Source: Amorphochlora amoebiformis | Lineage: Eukaryota; Cercozoa; Chlorarachniophyceae | NCBI GenBank assembly: GCA_054601695.1 | Contig: BAAHQB010000286.1 | Location: forward strand, 62,001-126,000 | Direction of reading: 5' to 3' | Length of the DNA: 64,000 nucleotides | Part shown: in pieces, positions 1 through 29,113 of the stretch | Layout: the number at the start of each line of letters is the position of its first letter | Position numbering within the stretch: the first letter of the stretch is position 1 | Translations under genes and position numbers: made by a program | Notes under the pieces: model-generated | The model's input: the letters and a program-made list of their open reading frames with translations, nothing else | Databases searched by the model: none | Told to the model about the DNA's origin: nothing

Positions 1-345
1 CTCATGCCATGCCATTGGTATGGCTTCCACATAACAACGCTCATAACACTCATGTTCATCTCATGCCATGCCATTGGTAAGGCTTCCACATAACGCTCAT
101 AACACTCATGTTCATCTCATGCCATGCCATTGGTAAGGCTTCCACATAGCGCTACTCACACTCATATTCATCTCATGCCATGCCATTGGTAAGGCTTCAA
201 CATAACGCTCATAACACTCATGTTCATCTCATGCCATGCCATTGGTAAGGCTTCCACATAACAACGCTCACAACACTCATGTTCATCTCATGCCATGCCA
301 TTGGTAAGGCTTCAACATAACGCTCATAACACTCATGCTCATCTC
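1..345. repeat. About 57-60 bp tandem repeat, six copies
   Basis: Six head-to-tail copies of a unit containing GCCATGCCATTGGTAAGGC followed by a variable TTCCACATAACGCTCATAAC stretch. Copies differ by small substitutions and by an extra CAA in some. No open frame runs through it. The first copy starts at base 1, so the array probably continues off the window. Confidence 0.9.
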
Positions 346-483
346 ACCATTCCTCTTAGGCTTAACTTGAGACTTACATTGCTTGCTAACGTACGGTTGA
401 TACTATTTGTGCACTTGTAGGCAATTGAGGCCATGTCGCTGTGGGTTATCCAACACTTTTTCAATCGACAGATGGTCAATCTA

Positions 484-526
<43 letters not shown>

Positions 527-1146
527 ATATAAGTATAATATACATTCTAATGTGTATCCATACATTGTATGTACCAGAATATAAGCTTCCCTGACGTTCG
601 AAGCGAGCAGCTAGGCAACACGTCCATAAAGGTACCGCACACCCAAACCCAAACCCACATCTACACACACACCCACACCCACACCCACACCCACACCGAA
701 ACACCCGAAAGACGCAAATCTGTCACATGACATCACACACACACCGAAGGTTCTAATCGCTGTTAGCTCTCAAGTGTTCCGCTTTGGCTCTCTCCTTTCT
801 CTCTTTCTCCACTCTGTGCCCCATACGTGTTTCTCTTGTCTACGTGCGCTGGTTTTGTTACGCCTTCCCTCGGGTCTCTAAGGTCCGTAGAAGCTTATAC
901 CTTACCCTACCCAAGTCTTGATATGCCTTCCCTCGGGTTTCTAAGGTTTGTAGAAGCTCATGTCTTACCCTATCCGAGTGTCGTTATCCCTCCTCAAGGG
1001 TTTGTAAGGTCCGGTGAAGGTGATGTGTTACCCTCCTCAAGGGTTTGTTAGGTCCCGTGAAAGTGATGTGTTACCCTAAATTAGGCAGCTATCCGAGCCA
1101 TGCTGCAGTATCACAACAAACCTCAGGGGGTCATATGTAGAAAGAT
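346..1146. other. Non-coding stretch with degenerate repeats
   Basis: Holds an (AT)n run at about 485-523, an (ACCCAC)n-type run at 645-700 and, at 845-1075, three or four degenerate copies of a roughly 60-bp unit built on CCTCGGGTTTCTAAGGT and TTACCCT. The open frame across 827-1051 comes from the repeat periodicity. I see no gene. Confidence 0.7.
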
Positions 1147-1161
1147 ATGCGTATAAATATG

Positions 1162-1207
<46 letters not shown>

Positions 1208-1249
1208 TATATATATATGTGTGTGTGTGTATAGATATTATATATTTAC

Positions 1250-1289
<40 letters not shown>

Positions 1290-1438
1290 TGTGTGTGTGT
1301 ATGTACACATATATGTTATATATACGTGTACATATATATATATATATAGAATATATATTACATATAATAAATATATATATATATATATGTGTGTGTTGGG
1401 TGTGTGTATGTACACATATATGCTATATGTACATATAC

Positions 1439-1513
<75 letters not shown>

Positions 1514-1578
1514 TACATGTAAATATATATATATATATTATATATATATAATATATATATACATATATATATATATAG
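1147..1578. repeat. (AT)n with embedded (GT)n
   Basis: Microsatellite block alternating TATA runs with TGTGTG runs. The segment around GTGTGTATGTACACATATATG occurs twice (about 1290-1330 and 1393-1430), showing tandem duplication inside the block. Confidence 0.9.
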
Positions 1579-1639
1579 GTTCTCGAGCTCATTCGGGTCC
1601 ACGGCCCCATAGTTTTATCCCGACAGTTAAATCATACTT

Positions 1640-2480
1640 CCAATTCTAACCCTAACCTCAAACCTCTAACAACTAACCCCTAACCTAACAACAAACTAAT
1701 CCCTAAACCCTAACCCCAAACCTATGCGACAATCATCACCCATAATCCATAACTCATAATCCATAACCCTATCCTAACCCTCACCCTATTCTCAATTTAA
1801 CCCTCACCCTAACCCTAACCCTAATCCTAACCCCGCAAGCCATACTGCAATTGCCTGCAATCAATCCCCAAACTCTACTCCCAACGCTAACCTAATCCCA
1901 AGCCTAACCTAACCCTAACCTTAATCCCAAGCCTAACCTAACCCTAACCTTAATCCCAAGCCTAACCTAACCCTAACCTTAATCCCAAGCCTAACCTAAC
2001 CCTAACCTTAATCCCAAGCCTAACCTAACCCTAACCTTAATCCCAAGCCTAACCTAACCCTAACGTTAATCCCAAGCCTAACCTAACCCTAACCTTAATC
2101 CCAAGCCTAACCTAACCCTAACCTTAATCCCAAGCCTAACCTAACCCTAACCTTAATCCCAACCCTAATCCCAACCCGAAGCCAAAGCTAAGCCCACCCC
2201 TCCCCCGGGTCAGAATAAACGCTCTTATTCCCCTCTACAACGCCGTCATACAAGTACCCGGGATTAGGGGGGATTAGCAGGATTAGCGGGGATTAGGGGG
2301 GATTAGGGGGATTAGGCCAAGACAATGTCACATGCATACGTCTCTCAATACATCATCCACGACCTAACCAACACAACCGCTAACCGCAGATTTCACCCAA
2401 ACCCAACCAACCCTAACCCTAATACCCTTACCCTAACCCCAACCCTAACCCTAACCCTAACCCCAACCAACTCTAAGCCC
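1640..2480. repeat. Interstitial degenerate telomeric repeats
   Basis: Dense CCCTAA and variants (CCTAA, CCCTAAT, CCCAACC). Between about 1899 and 2170 a regular 29-bp unit containing CCTAACCCTAACCTTAATCC is repeated about nine times. The orientation is C-rich on the plus strand. At 2255-2310 there is a short inverted-sense run of GGGGATTAG units. The motif fits TTAGGG-type telomeres, and the degeneracy fits subtelomeric DNA rather than an active end. Confidence 0.85.
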
Positions 2481-2706
2481 AACCCCCGTTTCAATTAAGG
2501 TAAAGGCATTACCCTGACGCGTGTGGGTGAATGTGGCAGTATGTATGTGAGTGTGACATTAGGTTGGGGTATACCCTGACGTATGTATGTGAATGTGACA
2601 GTATGTGTGACATTAGGTTGGGGTATACCCTGACGAGTGTCCCTGCACGCTACCCGACTCTTTTCCTCACATCGGGGTAATATGATTGTATCAATGTATG
2701 TTTCTA

Positions 2707-2759
<53 letters not shown>

Positions 2760-2834
2760 ATATGATACCCGACCCTTTTCAGGGTTTAGTCTGTTGTATA
2801 AATGTATGTATGCACATATATACTATATAATATC

Positions 2835-2908
<74 letters not shown>

Positions 2909-2918
2909 TGTATGTATG

Positions 2919-2959
<41 letters not shown>

Positions 2960-3053
2960 GTATAGGTATATATATATAATATATATATATATATTATACA
3001 ATGTATATATATGTACATAAGATGTATATGTGTATACTATAGAAGTAATACAA

Positions 3054-3089
<36 letters not shown>

Positions 3090-3500
3090 GTAAATATACC
3101 AGCGAGCAAGCCAAGCAGTAAACGTTTGCGTAATCCTAGCAATAATGCGAATTTTGATAAATCCGCTAGATAACAGCGAGGATCTAGAAGACATCTACTG
3201 AGCTTTGATAATAATTCGAGATAAACCCGTTAGATACCAGTGAGAATCTGGGAAGACAGACATCTACTCAGTAGTGATAATATTACGCCTTCTCATAGTT
3301 GCTAATAAGCTTCGACGGTTGAGAGCATATCTACTCGGCTAGCAGAAAGAATTTGGGCGAGATTGCAGAGGGCATCTAATGGGCTAGCAGTAGTTATTTG
3401 GGTGAGTCGTAATAATAATACGAGTTGTGATAATAGCTGGATAGCAGCGAGGATCCAGAGGAGATATACAAACAACCAGCACCGCTTATCGAATTTCTAG
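2481..3500. other. Subtelomeric repeats and microsatellite, no gene seen
   Basis: At 2510-2650 a short unit with GACATTAGGTTGGGGTATA is repeated. At 2700-3095 there is (AT)n with a (GTAT)n run at 2881-2921. At 3100-3480 a degenerate 60-75 bp unit with AGCGAGGATC and CATCTACT recurs about five times. No open frame or splice pattern supports a gene. Confidence 0.6.
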
Positions 3501-3686
3501 GTACGCGAGAACTCTATCATATCAACTCTTTTTGTATCTCTCAATATCCATACACACATGTATTGCATATGTATATATTTTCCTAAGTATCTTGTCCACA
3601 TGGGAGTAGTGATTTGGTGTTTGTAGAAATATGCCACACGTATTGATAAAGAATTTGTGCAGAGGATGGGAGAAAGGGTAGAAGGG

Positions 3687-3740
<54 letters not shown>

Positions 3741-3918
3741 ATATGTGTGTGTATATATGTATATATTGACGCACAGGAATGAGTGATAACGTATTGTTGT
3801 ATTGTGTTTGTTGAACTTGTTACTTGTGCAGATGATGAGTTGAAAGCTAGAGGGGATACGGATACTGACCAATCACTCCAAATCAAAGAAACTGTACGAT
3901 AAACACATATCAGTCCAA

Positions 3919-3972
<54 letters not shown>

Positions 3973-4011
3973 TTGTGTGTGCGTATAGTATACACATATA
4001 GATATAGATAT

Positions 4012-4048
<37 letters not shown>

Positions 4049-4123
4049 TTGTACATATATATATATATATAGATATATATATATATATATATATATATTG
4101 TACATATATATATATATATACAT

Positions 4124-4163
<40 letters not shown>

Positions 4164-4212
4164 TAATATGTATATTAGAGAAGGGGAGAAGAAGAGATAT
4201 AGATGATATTAT

Positions 4213-4283
<71 letters not shown>

Positions 4284-4314
4284 ATATATTATTATTATTA
4301 ATAATAATAATAAA

Positions 4315-4362
<48 letters not shown>

Positions 4363-4437
4363 ACATATATATATATATACCAATACATTTTGTAGGAAAT
4401 CATGGCCCTCAGCATGGCGACAGGAAATACTACCAAC
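3501..4437. other. Microsatellite-rich, no gene seen
   Basis: Blocks of (AT)n at 3690-3722, 3920-4160, 4220-4265 and 4320-4380 with (GT)n edges and an (ATT/ATA)n patch near 4288-4317. The intervening unique DNA (about 3540-3680 and 3775-3910) shows no convincing coding frame on either strand. Confidence 0.6.
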
Positions 4438-5265
4438 TCAAATCCTTAACCCAAACCCTCAACCTAACCCTAACCCTAACCCTAACCCCAACCCTAACCC
4501 TAACCCCAACCCACCTAACCCGACGCCCTATACCAAACGTTTTAAACCTCAGCCTAAACATAATGTCCCTAACTCTAAGCCTAACATCAACTATCCATGA
4601 ATCTCTTACCTAATCATAAGCCTGGACCTATATGGCACTAATCCTAATGCTAGAACCTATCCGAAATAATTCCAACCTTCATTCAGACACTTACCCTTAA
4701 CCAACCCGACACCCGACCCCAGATACCCTAAACCTAACCCAAAGCATACGTAGGTTATGTGTAAGCCTACTAGACCTATGTGGCGCTAATCCTAATCCTA
4801 GAACCTATCCCGAAACAATTCCAACCTTCATTTAGACACTTACCCTTAACGCCAACCCGACACCCGACACCCGACCCCAGACACCGTAAACCTAACCCAA
4901 AGCATACGTAGGTTATGTATAAGCCTACTAGACCTATGTGGCGCTAATCCTAATCCTAGAACCTATCCCGAAACAATTCCAACCTTCATTCAGACACTTA
5001 CCCTTAACGCCAACCCGACACCCGACACCCGACACCCGACCCCAGACACCCTAACCCTAACCCAAAGCATACGTAGGTGATGTATAAGCCTTCTAGACCT
5101 ATGTGGCGCTAATCCTAATCCTAGCTATCCCGAAACAATTCCAACCTTCATTTAGACACTTATCCTTAACGCCAACCCGACACAACCTAATCCTAACCCT
5201 AACCCTAATCCTAACCCTAGCCCTAATCCTAACCCTAACCCTAATCTTAGCCTAAGCTTGAGTTA
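4438..5265. repeat. Second telomere-like block with 155-165 bp tandem repeat
   Basis: Begins and ends with CCCTAA-type repeats (4455-4505 and 5185-5250). Between them a unit of about 155-165 bp, containing CCTATCCCGAAACAATTCC, GACACCCGAC runs and AAAGCATACGTAGGT, occurs about four times. The nested short GACACCC repeat varies in copy number between units. Confidence 0.85.
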
Positions 5266-5537
5266 AAATTGATCTGGGTATTTTTCAAAGTGAAGTTATT
5301 TATATAGTACTAATTACATAGTACTAATGATAAACATAACATTAGGTAGCAACATGCTGGCGTACGGCAAGATCTTGTATGAGTTCACATATTGTGGATA
5401 TATACGCAGATATATGTGCATGGATATGTGGACATGTGGGCATGGATATGTAAATATCTATACACAGATATGTGTGCATGGATATGTACACATGTGTGCA
5501 TGGATATGTGCATATCTATGCAATACGTACATGTACA

Positions 5538-5587
<50 letters not shown>

Positions 5588-5639
5588 GGTATTACATGTA
5601 TATTATACATACATCTGATACATAAATATACATATGAAG

Positions 5640-5686
<47 letters not shown>

Positions 5687-5689
5687 TTG

Positions 5690-5741
5690 TTCAGATATGA
5701 TGAGCCTTTAGTGTTAAGTTCCCTCCGGTCACACGCGAGTT

Positions 5742-5817
<76 letters not shown>

Positions 5818-5882
5818 ATATATGTTCAGAGATGATGAGCCTTTAGTGTTAAGTTCCCTCCGGTCACACGCGAGTTGGATAT
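5690..5882 (+). repeat. Duplicated acceptor-plus-exon-start, two copies
   Basis: A 57-bp segment starting TTCAGATATGATGAGCC (5690-5746) is repeated at 5824-5882 with one substitution. Each copy is preceded by (AT)n plus (GT)n. Only the second copy continues into open sequence (reading [18 protein letters not shown] and on to about 5910). The second therefore looks like the exon and the first like an intronic copy of its acceptor edge. Confidence 0.55.
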
Positions 5883-6028
5883 TCTCCCAAGCCCTCGAGC
5901 AATTCAAAAACACACATAGTAATCACAATATTACATGCTTTTTACATCACTGTATAATATATATATAAATATATATAAATATATATATATACATATATAT
6001 ATATATGTATGTATGTATATATACATAC

Positions 6029-6074
<46 letters not shown>

Positions 6075-6108
6075 ATATGTGTGTATGTATGTATGTATAT
6101 ATACATAC

Positions 6109-6139
<31 letters not shown>

Positions 6140-6542
6140 TATATATACATACATATATATATATATATATAATATTAATACATACATACATAGACAAACA
6201 CACACCCACACAAACACATACACACATACATGTAAATATACGTACACACATACAAGGAATCGTATGAAAACATACGTACACTTATACATAGCATCGTCTA
6301 GTATCTCCCGTCAAGCGTGCCTGGTCGAAACCCTCTGCCTCTGCGCCATTTTTCAAAGTCATCGATCATACTAACCCGACACCTTAACCCGACACACAAG
6401 CTTATATATCAAGCTTATATATCAACACATAAGGTCTTCCAGATAAGATTGTCTTGACGCGATCTTATGACGATCTTAGCGCAGTTGAACACAATTCTGG
6501 TGCAGTTTAACATGTACTTAACACGATTTTTTCCCTTTTCAG

Positions 6543-6633
6543 GATCCGTCGGCTTGGTGGCGAACTTTTCAGAGGTAATGATTCGAAAGCAGCTTAAATC
6601 TGTGTTTACATGTTTAAGAGCCTTCACCGTTTA

Positions 6634-6676
<43 letters not shown>

Positions 6677-6750
6677 TGTACATATACATACACATGCACA
6701 TGTGTATGTGTATGGGTGTGCTTATCCTCATGTATATGTACTATATATAA

Positions 6751-6803
<53 letters not shown>

Positions 6804-7203
6804 CCATACATACACATGCATATTTTCGTACATACAAAGGTATCCAGCCTAATCCCAAAATTCTCACGCATCATTAAGCAATGGCGAAAGGTTCCCACCA
6901 AACCCTAACCTACCCTAATATTACCCAAAACCCGACACCCGAAACCGACACCCGACAGCAGCACAAGGTACGCATACTTTAGGCCCAAGTAGCGGGGAAA
7001 TATGGAGGTTTTCCAACCTGCAATCGACCCGATGTCCAATGGTATCAACCTATGAATTTATATATGTAATATATAATATATATATATAGAACATTGGTTG
7101 CATCTACGTAGCATATCGTTTAGTATGACTATTCATACCGCACTTGGATGTATATTCTATGTGTGTGTGTGTATATATAGTTAAAAATATATACATGTGT
7201 GCA

Positions 7204-7236
<33 letters not shown>

Positions 7237-7276
7237 GTATATAGATACATATATATATATATATTATATATATATA

Positions 7277-7319
<43 letters not shown>

Positions 7320-7320
7320 C

Positions 7321-7361
<41 letters not shown>

Positions 7362-7463
7362 TGTGTGTGTGTATATATATTTTATATATGTTTAAGTATA
7401 TAATCTACATTTATATGAAAATATATATATAAATATATATATACATATATATATATATAATCC

Positions 7464-7497
<34 letters not shown>

Positions 7498-7556
7498 GTA
7501 TATATATATGTATGTATTTTTATGCAAAATATATAGATGAAAATATATATATACTC

Positions 7557-7596
<40 letters not shown>

Positions 7597-7685
7597 TGCA
7601 GATTATACATACATACATATACTTATATACACATATATATTTATAAATATACACATACATATGTGTGTGTGTGTATGTGATATAT

Positions 7686-7743
<58 letters not shown>

Positions 7744-8245
7744 ACACACTCACATGTAAACACTCACACATATGTACGGCCACAACATGATATCAATTTG
7801 TAGATGAAATCAGGTATCGAAGTGAGACCATCGAGAGAGTAGTCAACGCACTCCTGGCCTTCCGAGCAGTCGACTACCTCGCTCACCACAAGGATGTCAT
7901 TCCGCCTGGATATGAGAATTATCACAATCACGACAATCGTCACCATCACGACAATGCCAGCAATGCAACCCACAACGCTTTAAATCCTGGGGGGTCAGTG
8001 AGTAGAGATCAGACGGATTTTTTGACTAGAGATCGGATGGGTTGTGTGAGTATAAAGGGTGGGGTGCGTGTGAATAGAGTGGACAGAGATGGTATGGGTT
8101 GTGTGTGAATAGACAGAGGTAGGATGGGTTGCGTGTGAATAGAGGGAATGGGTTCTTGATAGTTGCATATTTTCTACCGTGTAATATTTTCTAAGTGTTT
8201 TATAAGTTTGTATGTGAATGTATGTATGTATATATTATATACATA

Positions 8246-8305
<60 letters not shown>

Positions 8306-8349
8306 GATGTATATAGATATATATATATATATATAATAAATATGTATGG

Positions 8350-8408
<59 letters not shown>

Positions 8409-8410
8409 CA

Positions 8411-8443
<33 letters not shown>

Positions 8444-8583
8444 AATATATATATATATATGTGCATACAATTATTTATCACGGAATGTAAAATATATACA
8501 TCCATGTATGAGTGTATATCAATATAAATACTATGTTTTTTATATGTAAATACATCCATATATTCTTATGTATATACGCCATA

Positions 8584-8635
<52 letters not shown>

Positions 8636-8677
8636 ATATAAATATTGCATTTAGAAATATATTTACATACACACATG

Positions 8678-8717
<40 letters not shown>

Positions 8718-8863
8718 AAATTACATCATATATATATATATATAATATATATATATATATACATGTATATATAATATGTACTACATACTAATATATATTA
8801 AACTTATCACTCAGTAATGACTGGATGTCGAGGCAGGTGGCACGCTCGGCGGAGTGTATATAG
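6543..8863 (+). CDS. 3' part of an unrecognised plus-strand gene
   Basis: Three exons join in phase: 6543-6574, 7804-7993 and 8815-8863, with GT-AG introns and a TAG stop at 8861-8863. The joined product contains [20 protein letters not shown], then [20 protein letters not shown], then a His/Asn-rich tail ([13 protein letters not shown]) and ends [11 protein letters not shown] do not recognise the family. The middle part looks helical and no membrane segment is visible. Exons further upstream are missing; a candidate lies at about 5829-5910, but its phase does not connect directly to 6543. A minus-strand frame over 7764-7973 also looks open with a hydrophobic start. I prefer the plus strand because two independent splice junctions are in phase. 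Confidence 0.5.
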
Positions 8864-10160
<1,297 letters not shown>

Positions 10161-11134
10161 CTATTCCACCTCTTTCAAGAAATCCGAGATCTCCTCCTTG
10201 GACATGGGTTTGAAAGTCTGGTCTTTCGTGGAGATAACCCCTATCTCGATATTCTCAGAGGTGATAGCGCCCTCGAAGTTCTCCTTCAGCGTGAGGATCG
10301 AGGTGTGAATGGCGTCCTCCAGCCCCATATCCTTTTGCGAAAAGTATCGCTTCTCTAGGAAGGTCTTGGCACTAATGCTATGTTTGCCGATAGCGGAAGC
10401 CTTCCATGCCCAGTAGGATCCAGAGGGGTCCACCTAAGGGGATACAGAGAGGAATTAGCCTCAGTGTTGGCCAACCGTTCTTTACGCATGCGGTGACCTG
10501 GTACAGCTGAGGGCCTTCGTCGTCATATCCAGCAATGAGAAGTGACACACCGAAAGGCCTCACACCGCTGCAAAATATGTACAATGAACTCTTGAGTTTG
10601 TGACCAATGGGTTTAATAAGAATTCAAAATCGCACCCGGACTGAGTAAACTCCTGCATCACTGATGCCATTTCCCGTACAATTTGCGACACCGGAATGTC
10701 GTCCTTGTAGGTCAGGAAATATTCTTGTGCGATTTTCCTACCCTTCCTAAGCAATACGCGGTAATCCGGGCCCATACCAGAGTACACTACCCCACAGTTA
10801 GATCTGCAAAAAGATAATAATCAGCGTGTGAAGAACGAGAGGGACGATATGCACATTACGAGATACTGTAGATCTTTCTCCTAGACTTTTGATCCACCAG
10901 CACCGATGGAGTTGTTTTCTCGGTAGCAATAACCACCCCATCTTTGACTAAAAAACAAGGGAAGGAACTTATTCCGACTGCACGAGCCAGCAACGAAGAA
11001 TCAACATCCTGCGGATTCTAACCTTTTATTCCCAGCGAAGTCCGGCCTGCACCAACAGCCTCCAGAGCATAGTCGATCTGTGGTAGGTTTCCCGATGAAC
11101 TGAAAGTCGTAAGCGAGTAGTTGGCGCCAGACAT
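10161..11134 (-). CDS. PSMA2: 20S proteasome subunit alpha type 2
   Basis: Structural alpha subunit of the 20S proteasome outer ring, acting in cytosolic and nuclear protein breakdown. Five exons on the minus strand: 11134-11023, 10947-10860, 10803-10636, 10567-10498 and 10433-10161. All introns are GT-AG, 56-75 bp and free of (AT)n. The joined product is 236 residues, close to the usual 234. Landmarks are the N-terminal [19 protein letters not shown] (the alpha-subunit gate motif), [32 protein letters not shown] and the C-terminal [18 protein letters not shown]. It lacks the catalytic N-terminal Thr, as expected for an alpha subunit. The start at 11134 gives MSGANYSL, matching the family start. 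It is divergent from CCT6, with the two ATGs 169 bp apart. Confidence 0.96.
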
Positions 11135-11303
11135 GCCCTTTATTATCAGCGCACCACTGCGGGTTGACACAGATCTGGACGAATTATTCAGAGATTTAAC
11201 ACTTCGGCCAAAAGATATCCAGAATCGATATACTGAATATCTGCTTTTGAGATATCGCTTTCCCAGATTCTCACCCCGCGTTTCGCGCCCTACGGACGGA
11301 GCG
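11135..11303. promoter_or_regulatory. Compact bidirectional promoter of PSMA2 and CCT6
   Basis: Only 169 bp separate the start codons of two divergently transcribed proteostasis genes, so both 5' leaders and the promoter elements must lie here. Short related motifs GATATC and GAATATC recur around 11214-11265. No clear TATA box is visible. Joint regulation is inferred from the arrangement alone. Confidence 0.6.
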
Positions 11304-17369
<6,066 letters not shown>

Positions 17370-18193
17370 ATCTAGTGTTCGAATTGCTCGAAGTGGTGGC
17401 TAAATATGGGAACGCATCAGCGCCGTTAAGTGTTTGATAACCCCTGGCGGTCGCGGGATTTTTGGACTTTAAAAGCGTGAATATTAGACTTTAAAAGTTG
17501 GAAATTATCGATGACGAACTCAGTAAATCATCTTCCTAGTCTTCTACTAGTTCTAGTAACATTTACACAACGGCTTATCTCTAGTATCTAGATCCCAGCA
17601 TATACTAGATCTAGTAGATCTAGTAGATACAAGAGATATACTAGTACTCTAGATACCTACTAACGATCTACCACTCTCTAGACTCTAGAGACTCTCTAGA
17701 CTCTAGTGGACTAGCTATATATATAGGTGGAGCGGATATCTCTAGCTAGTAGGAGATCTAGGAGATCTACTACATCCCACTAGACTAACAGAGCCTATAG
17801 CTAGAGAGCATATGCAAGATATCTAGGATATGATGGCTTATGATTACCTCCAGAACTAGACTAGCTAGAACAGCTATAGCCCTCTGGGATGCATGTTCTA
17901 GATGTTATAAGCTTTTAATTATATTTGGCTCGATTAGTCTAGTTAGTTTAGCTCATTAATCCAGTTATAATCTAGAGAATTAATCATGCGCGGCATGAAT
18001 TAGATGGAGCACAGACTCCGGCGGCCGGGCCAGCAGTCTAGCCCAATCAGAATCGTCTGGGAATGACTAGAATGATTCAGAGGTCAAACGTTCAGGGTTG
18101 TTTCTCTTCTCGCTGATTTTGTTTGCTGCACAAATGAAGACTTCAGATTGCATTGAATTCCTTCGGATATGACTAGTATGAACAGGTGGAAAT
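17370..18193. other. Convergent intergenic region, CTAG-dense
   Basis: Lies between the stop codons of CCT6 and the DUF1279 gene. From about 17540 to 17960 the tetramer CTAG and related palindromes (AGATCT, TCTAGA, ACTAGT) recur every few bases, unlike anything else in the window. No open frame or splice pattern supports a gene. Confidence 0.7.
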
Positions 18194-21614
<3,421 letters not shown>

Positions 21615-21904
21615 AGCCGACTGGATGGGAGACGAGTTTTTAATTCCTTTGGGCTCCGTTGGAATTGGGTTCCGGTATCACATGTCCTCCCGCCCTCTCA
21701 TGTCTGCGTTAGGTTGTCGCGGGGAACGACTGGGACGGAAGACTCGTGGGATATGGGTACGATAATGTGAAATCCTTTCGGAAAAGAAAATTATGCGTAT
21801 CCTTTTTCATGAGCATCTGTACTCAAACTGAGTCGTGTTAAACTTCCGCGGGGTTAGCCAGATAGCGTTCGCCTTCATCGTTATATTTCCTCGTTATCCC
21901 ATAG
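21615..21904. promoter_or_regulatory. Divergent intergenic region, DUF1279 gene and methyltransferase
   Basis: The DUF1279 start (21614, minus) and the first methyltransferase exon I can support (21905, plus) face away from each other. This 290-bp gap must contain at least the DUF1279 promoter and probably the start codon and first exon of the methyltransferase. No TATA box or clear motif is visible. Confidence 0.45.
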
Positions 21905-27788
<5,884 letters not shown>

Positions 27789-28241
27789 GTCTCTTTTTAC
27801 TTATATCGATTTCAAATCATATCGGACCACAAGTTCTTTATCACTATATGTAAAAAATTACTAAAAATGTACATCTGTCGTGCTACTCGGAATTCCTAAT
27901 TCAACTCCGCTGTGCATCGCCTTACGTGTTACTAGTGTTTTACTTATAGCATTAAATTCGAATAGCACACGATGTGTGTGTGACCAGTGTGGTGGTATAT
28001 ATCACAAAGTATGGCATATGATTAATCAGTAATAGGCTGATGTCAGAAAGTCTTCATGATTTTTTAATGATTGTTAATTCCAGTAAATGCAGCTGGGATG
28101 GTATGTGAAGTCTGTGGTATAGTCGCGCAAGATGATTTCAGATCCGCACTGATGTATGTTCTAGTGTGTTGTGATCTAAGACGAATCTAGTGGGGCTGAG
28201 GAATGTGACCTGAAAATTATATATTACCAAGTGTCTTTTTC

Positions 28242-28275
<34 letters not shown>

Positions 28276-28312
28276 CACATAATAAAATGTAATACATACG
28301 TATAAATGTATA

Positions 28313-28405
<93 letters not shown>

Positions 28406-28487
28406 CATATATAAAAATATTTTGTATATGTACATTATATATAATTGTTGTGTATAATAATACATATGTACTATTTATAAATATACA

Positions 28488-28522
<35 letters not shown>

Positions 28523-28759
28523 CATATATATATGTGTATATATATGTGTGTATATATAATAAATGAATATATACCTACATATATGTGTATGTATATATAT
28601 ATATATATTTATATAAGTTCACATATATCTATATATGGACATACATATATTATATATGATATATACTACACATAAACACACACACGTATATATATATATA
28701 TATATATATATTTATAATATATATTATATGCATGTATGTAAATATGTAAATATATATGC

Positions 28760-28791
<32 letters not shown>

Positions 28792-28873
28792 TTATTTTTC
28801 TTTATATAATATATATAAAGATAATATATGTAAGCATTAGATAGATCATATATACGTATGTATGTATGTAGGC

Positions 28874-28924
<51 letters not shown>

Positions 28925-28966
28925 TATGTAAATATGTAAATATGTAATATGCATATATTGATTTGT
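27789..28966. other. Convergent intergenic region
   Basis: 27789-28240 is unique sequence between the methyltransferase stop and the microsatellites. It presumably includes the 3' UTR, and no open frame longer than chance is seen. 28240-28930 is mostly (AT)n with (CA)n patches at 28490-28505 and 28676-28687, up to the stop of the ferredoxin gene. Confidence 0.6.
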
Positions 28967-29069
28967 TTATTCGTGAGTAACACCATCGACGTAGAAGTTT
29001 TTGGAGTAGGGTGGTAGCTTCACTACCATGCCCTCTAAGTCCTAATATTATTAATGCCTTCATTTAAAC

Positions 29070-29113
<44 letters not shown>

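Noticed and set aside
827-1051. 74-codon plus-strand frame
   Set aside because: Produced by a degenerate ~60-bp tandem repeat; no conserved features.
7764-7973. Minus-strand frame with a hydrophobic start ([17 protein letters not shown])
   Set aside because: Antisense to exon 7804-7993, which is in phase with exons on both sides. The hydrophobic run is the complement of a His/Asn-rich coding stretch.
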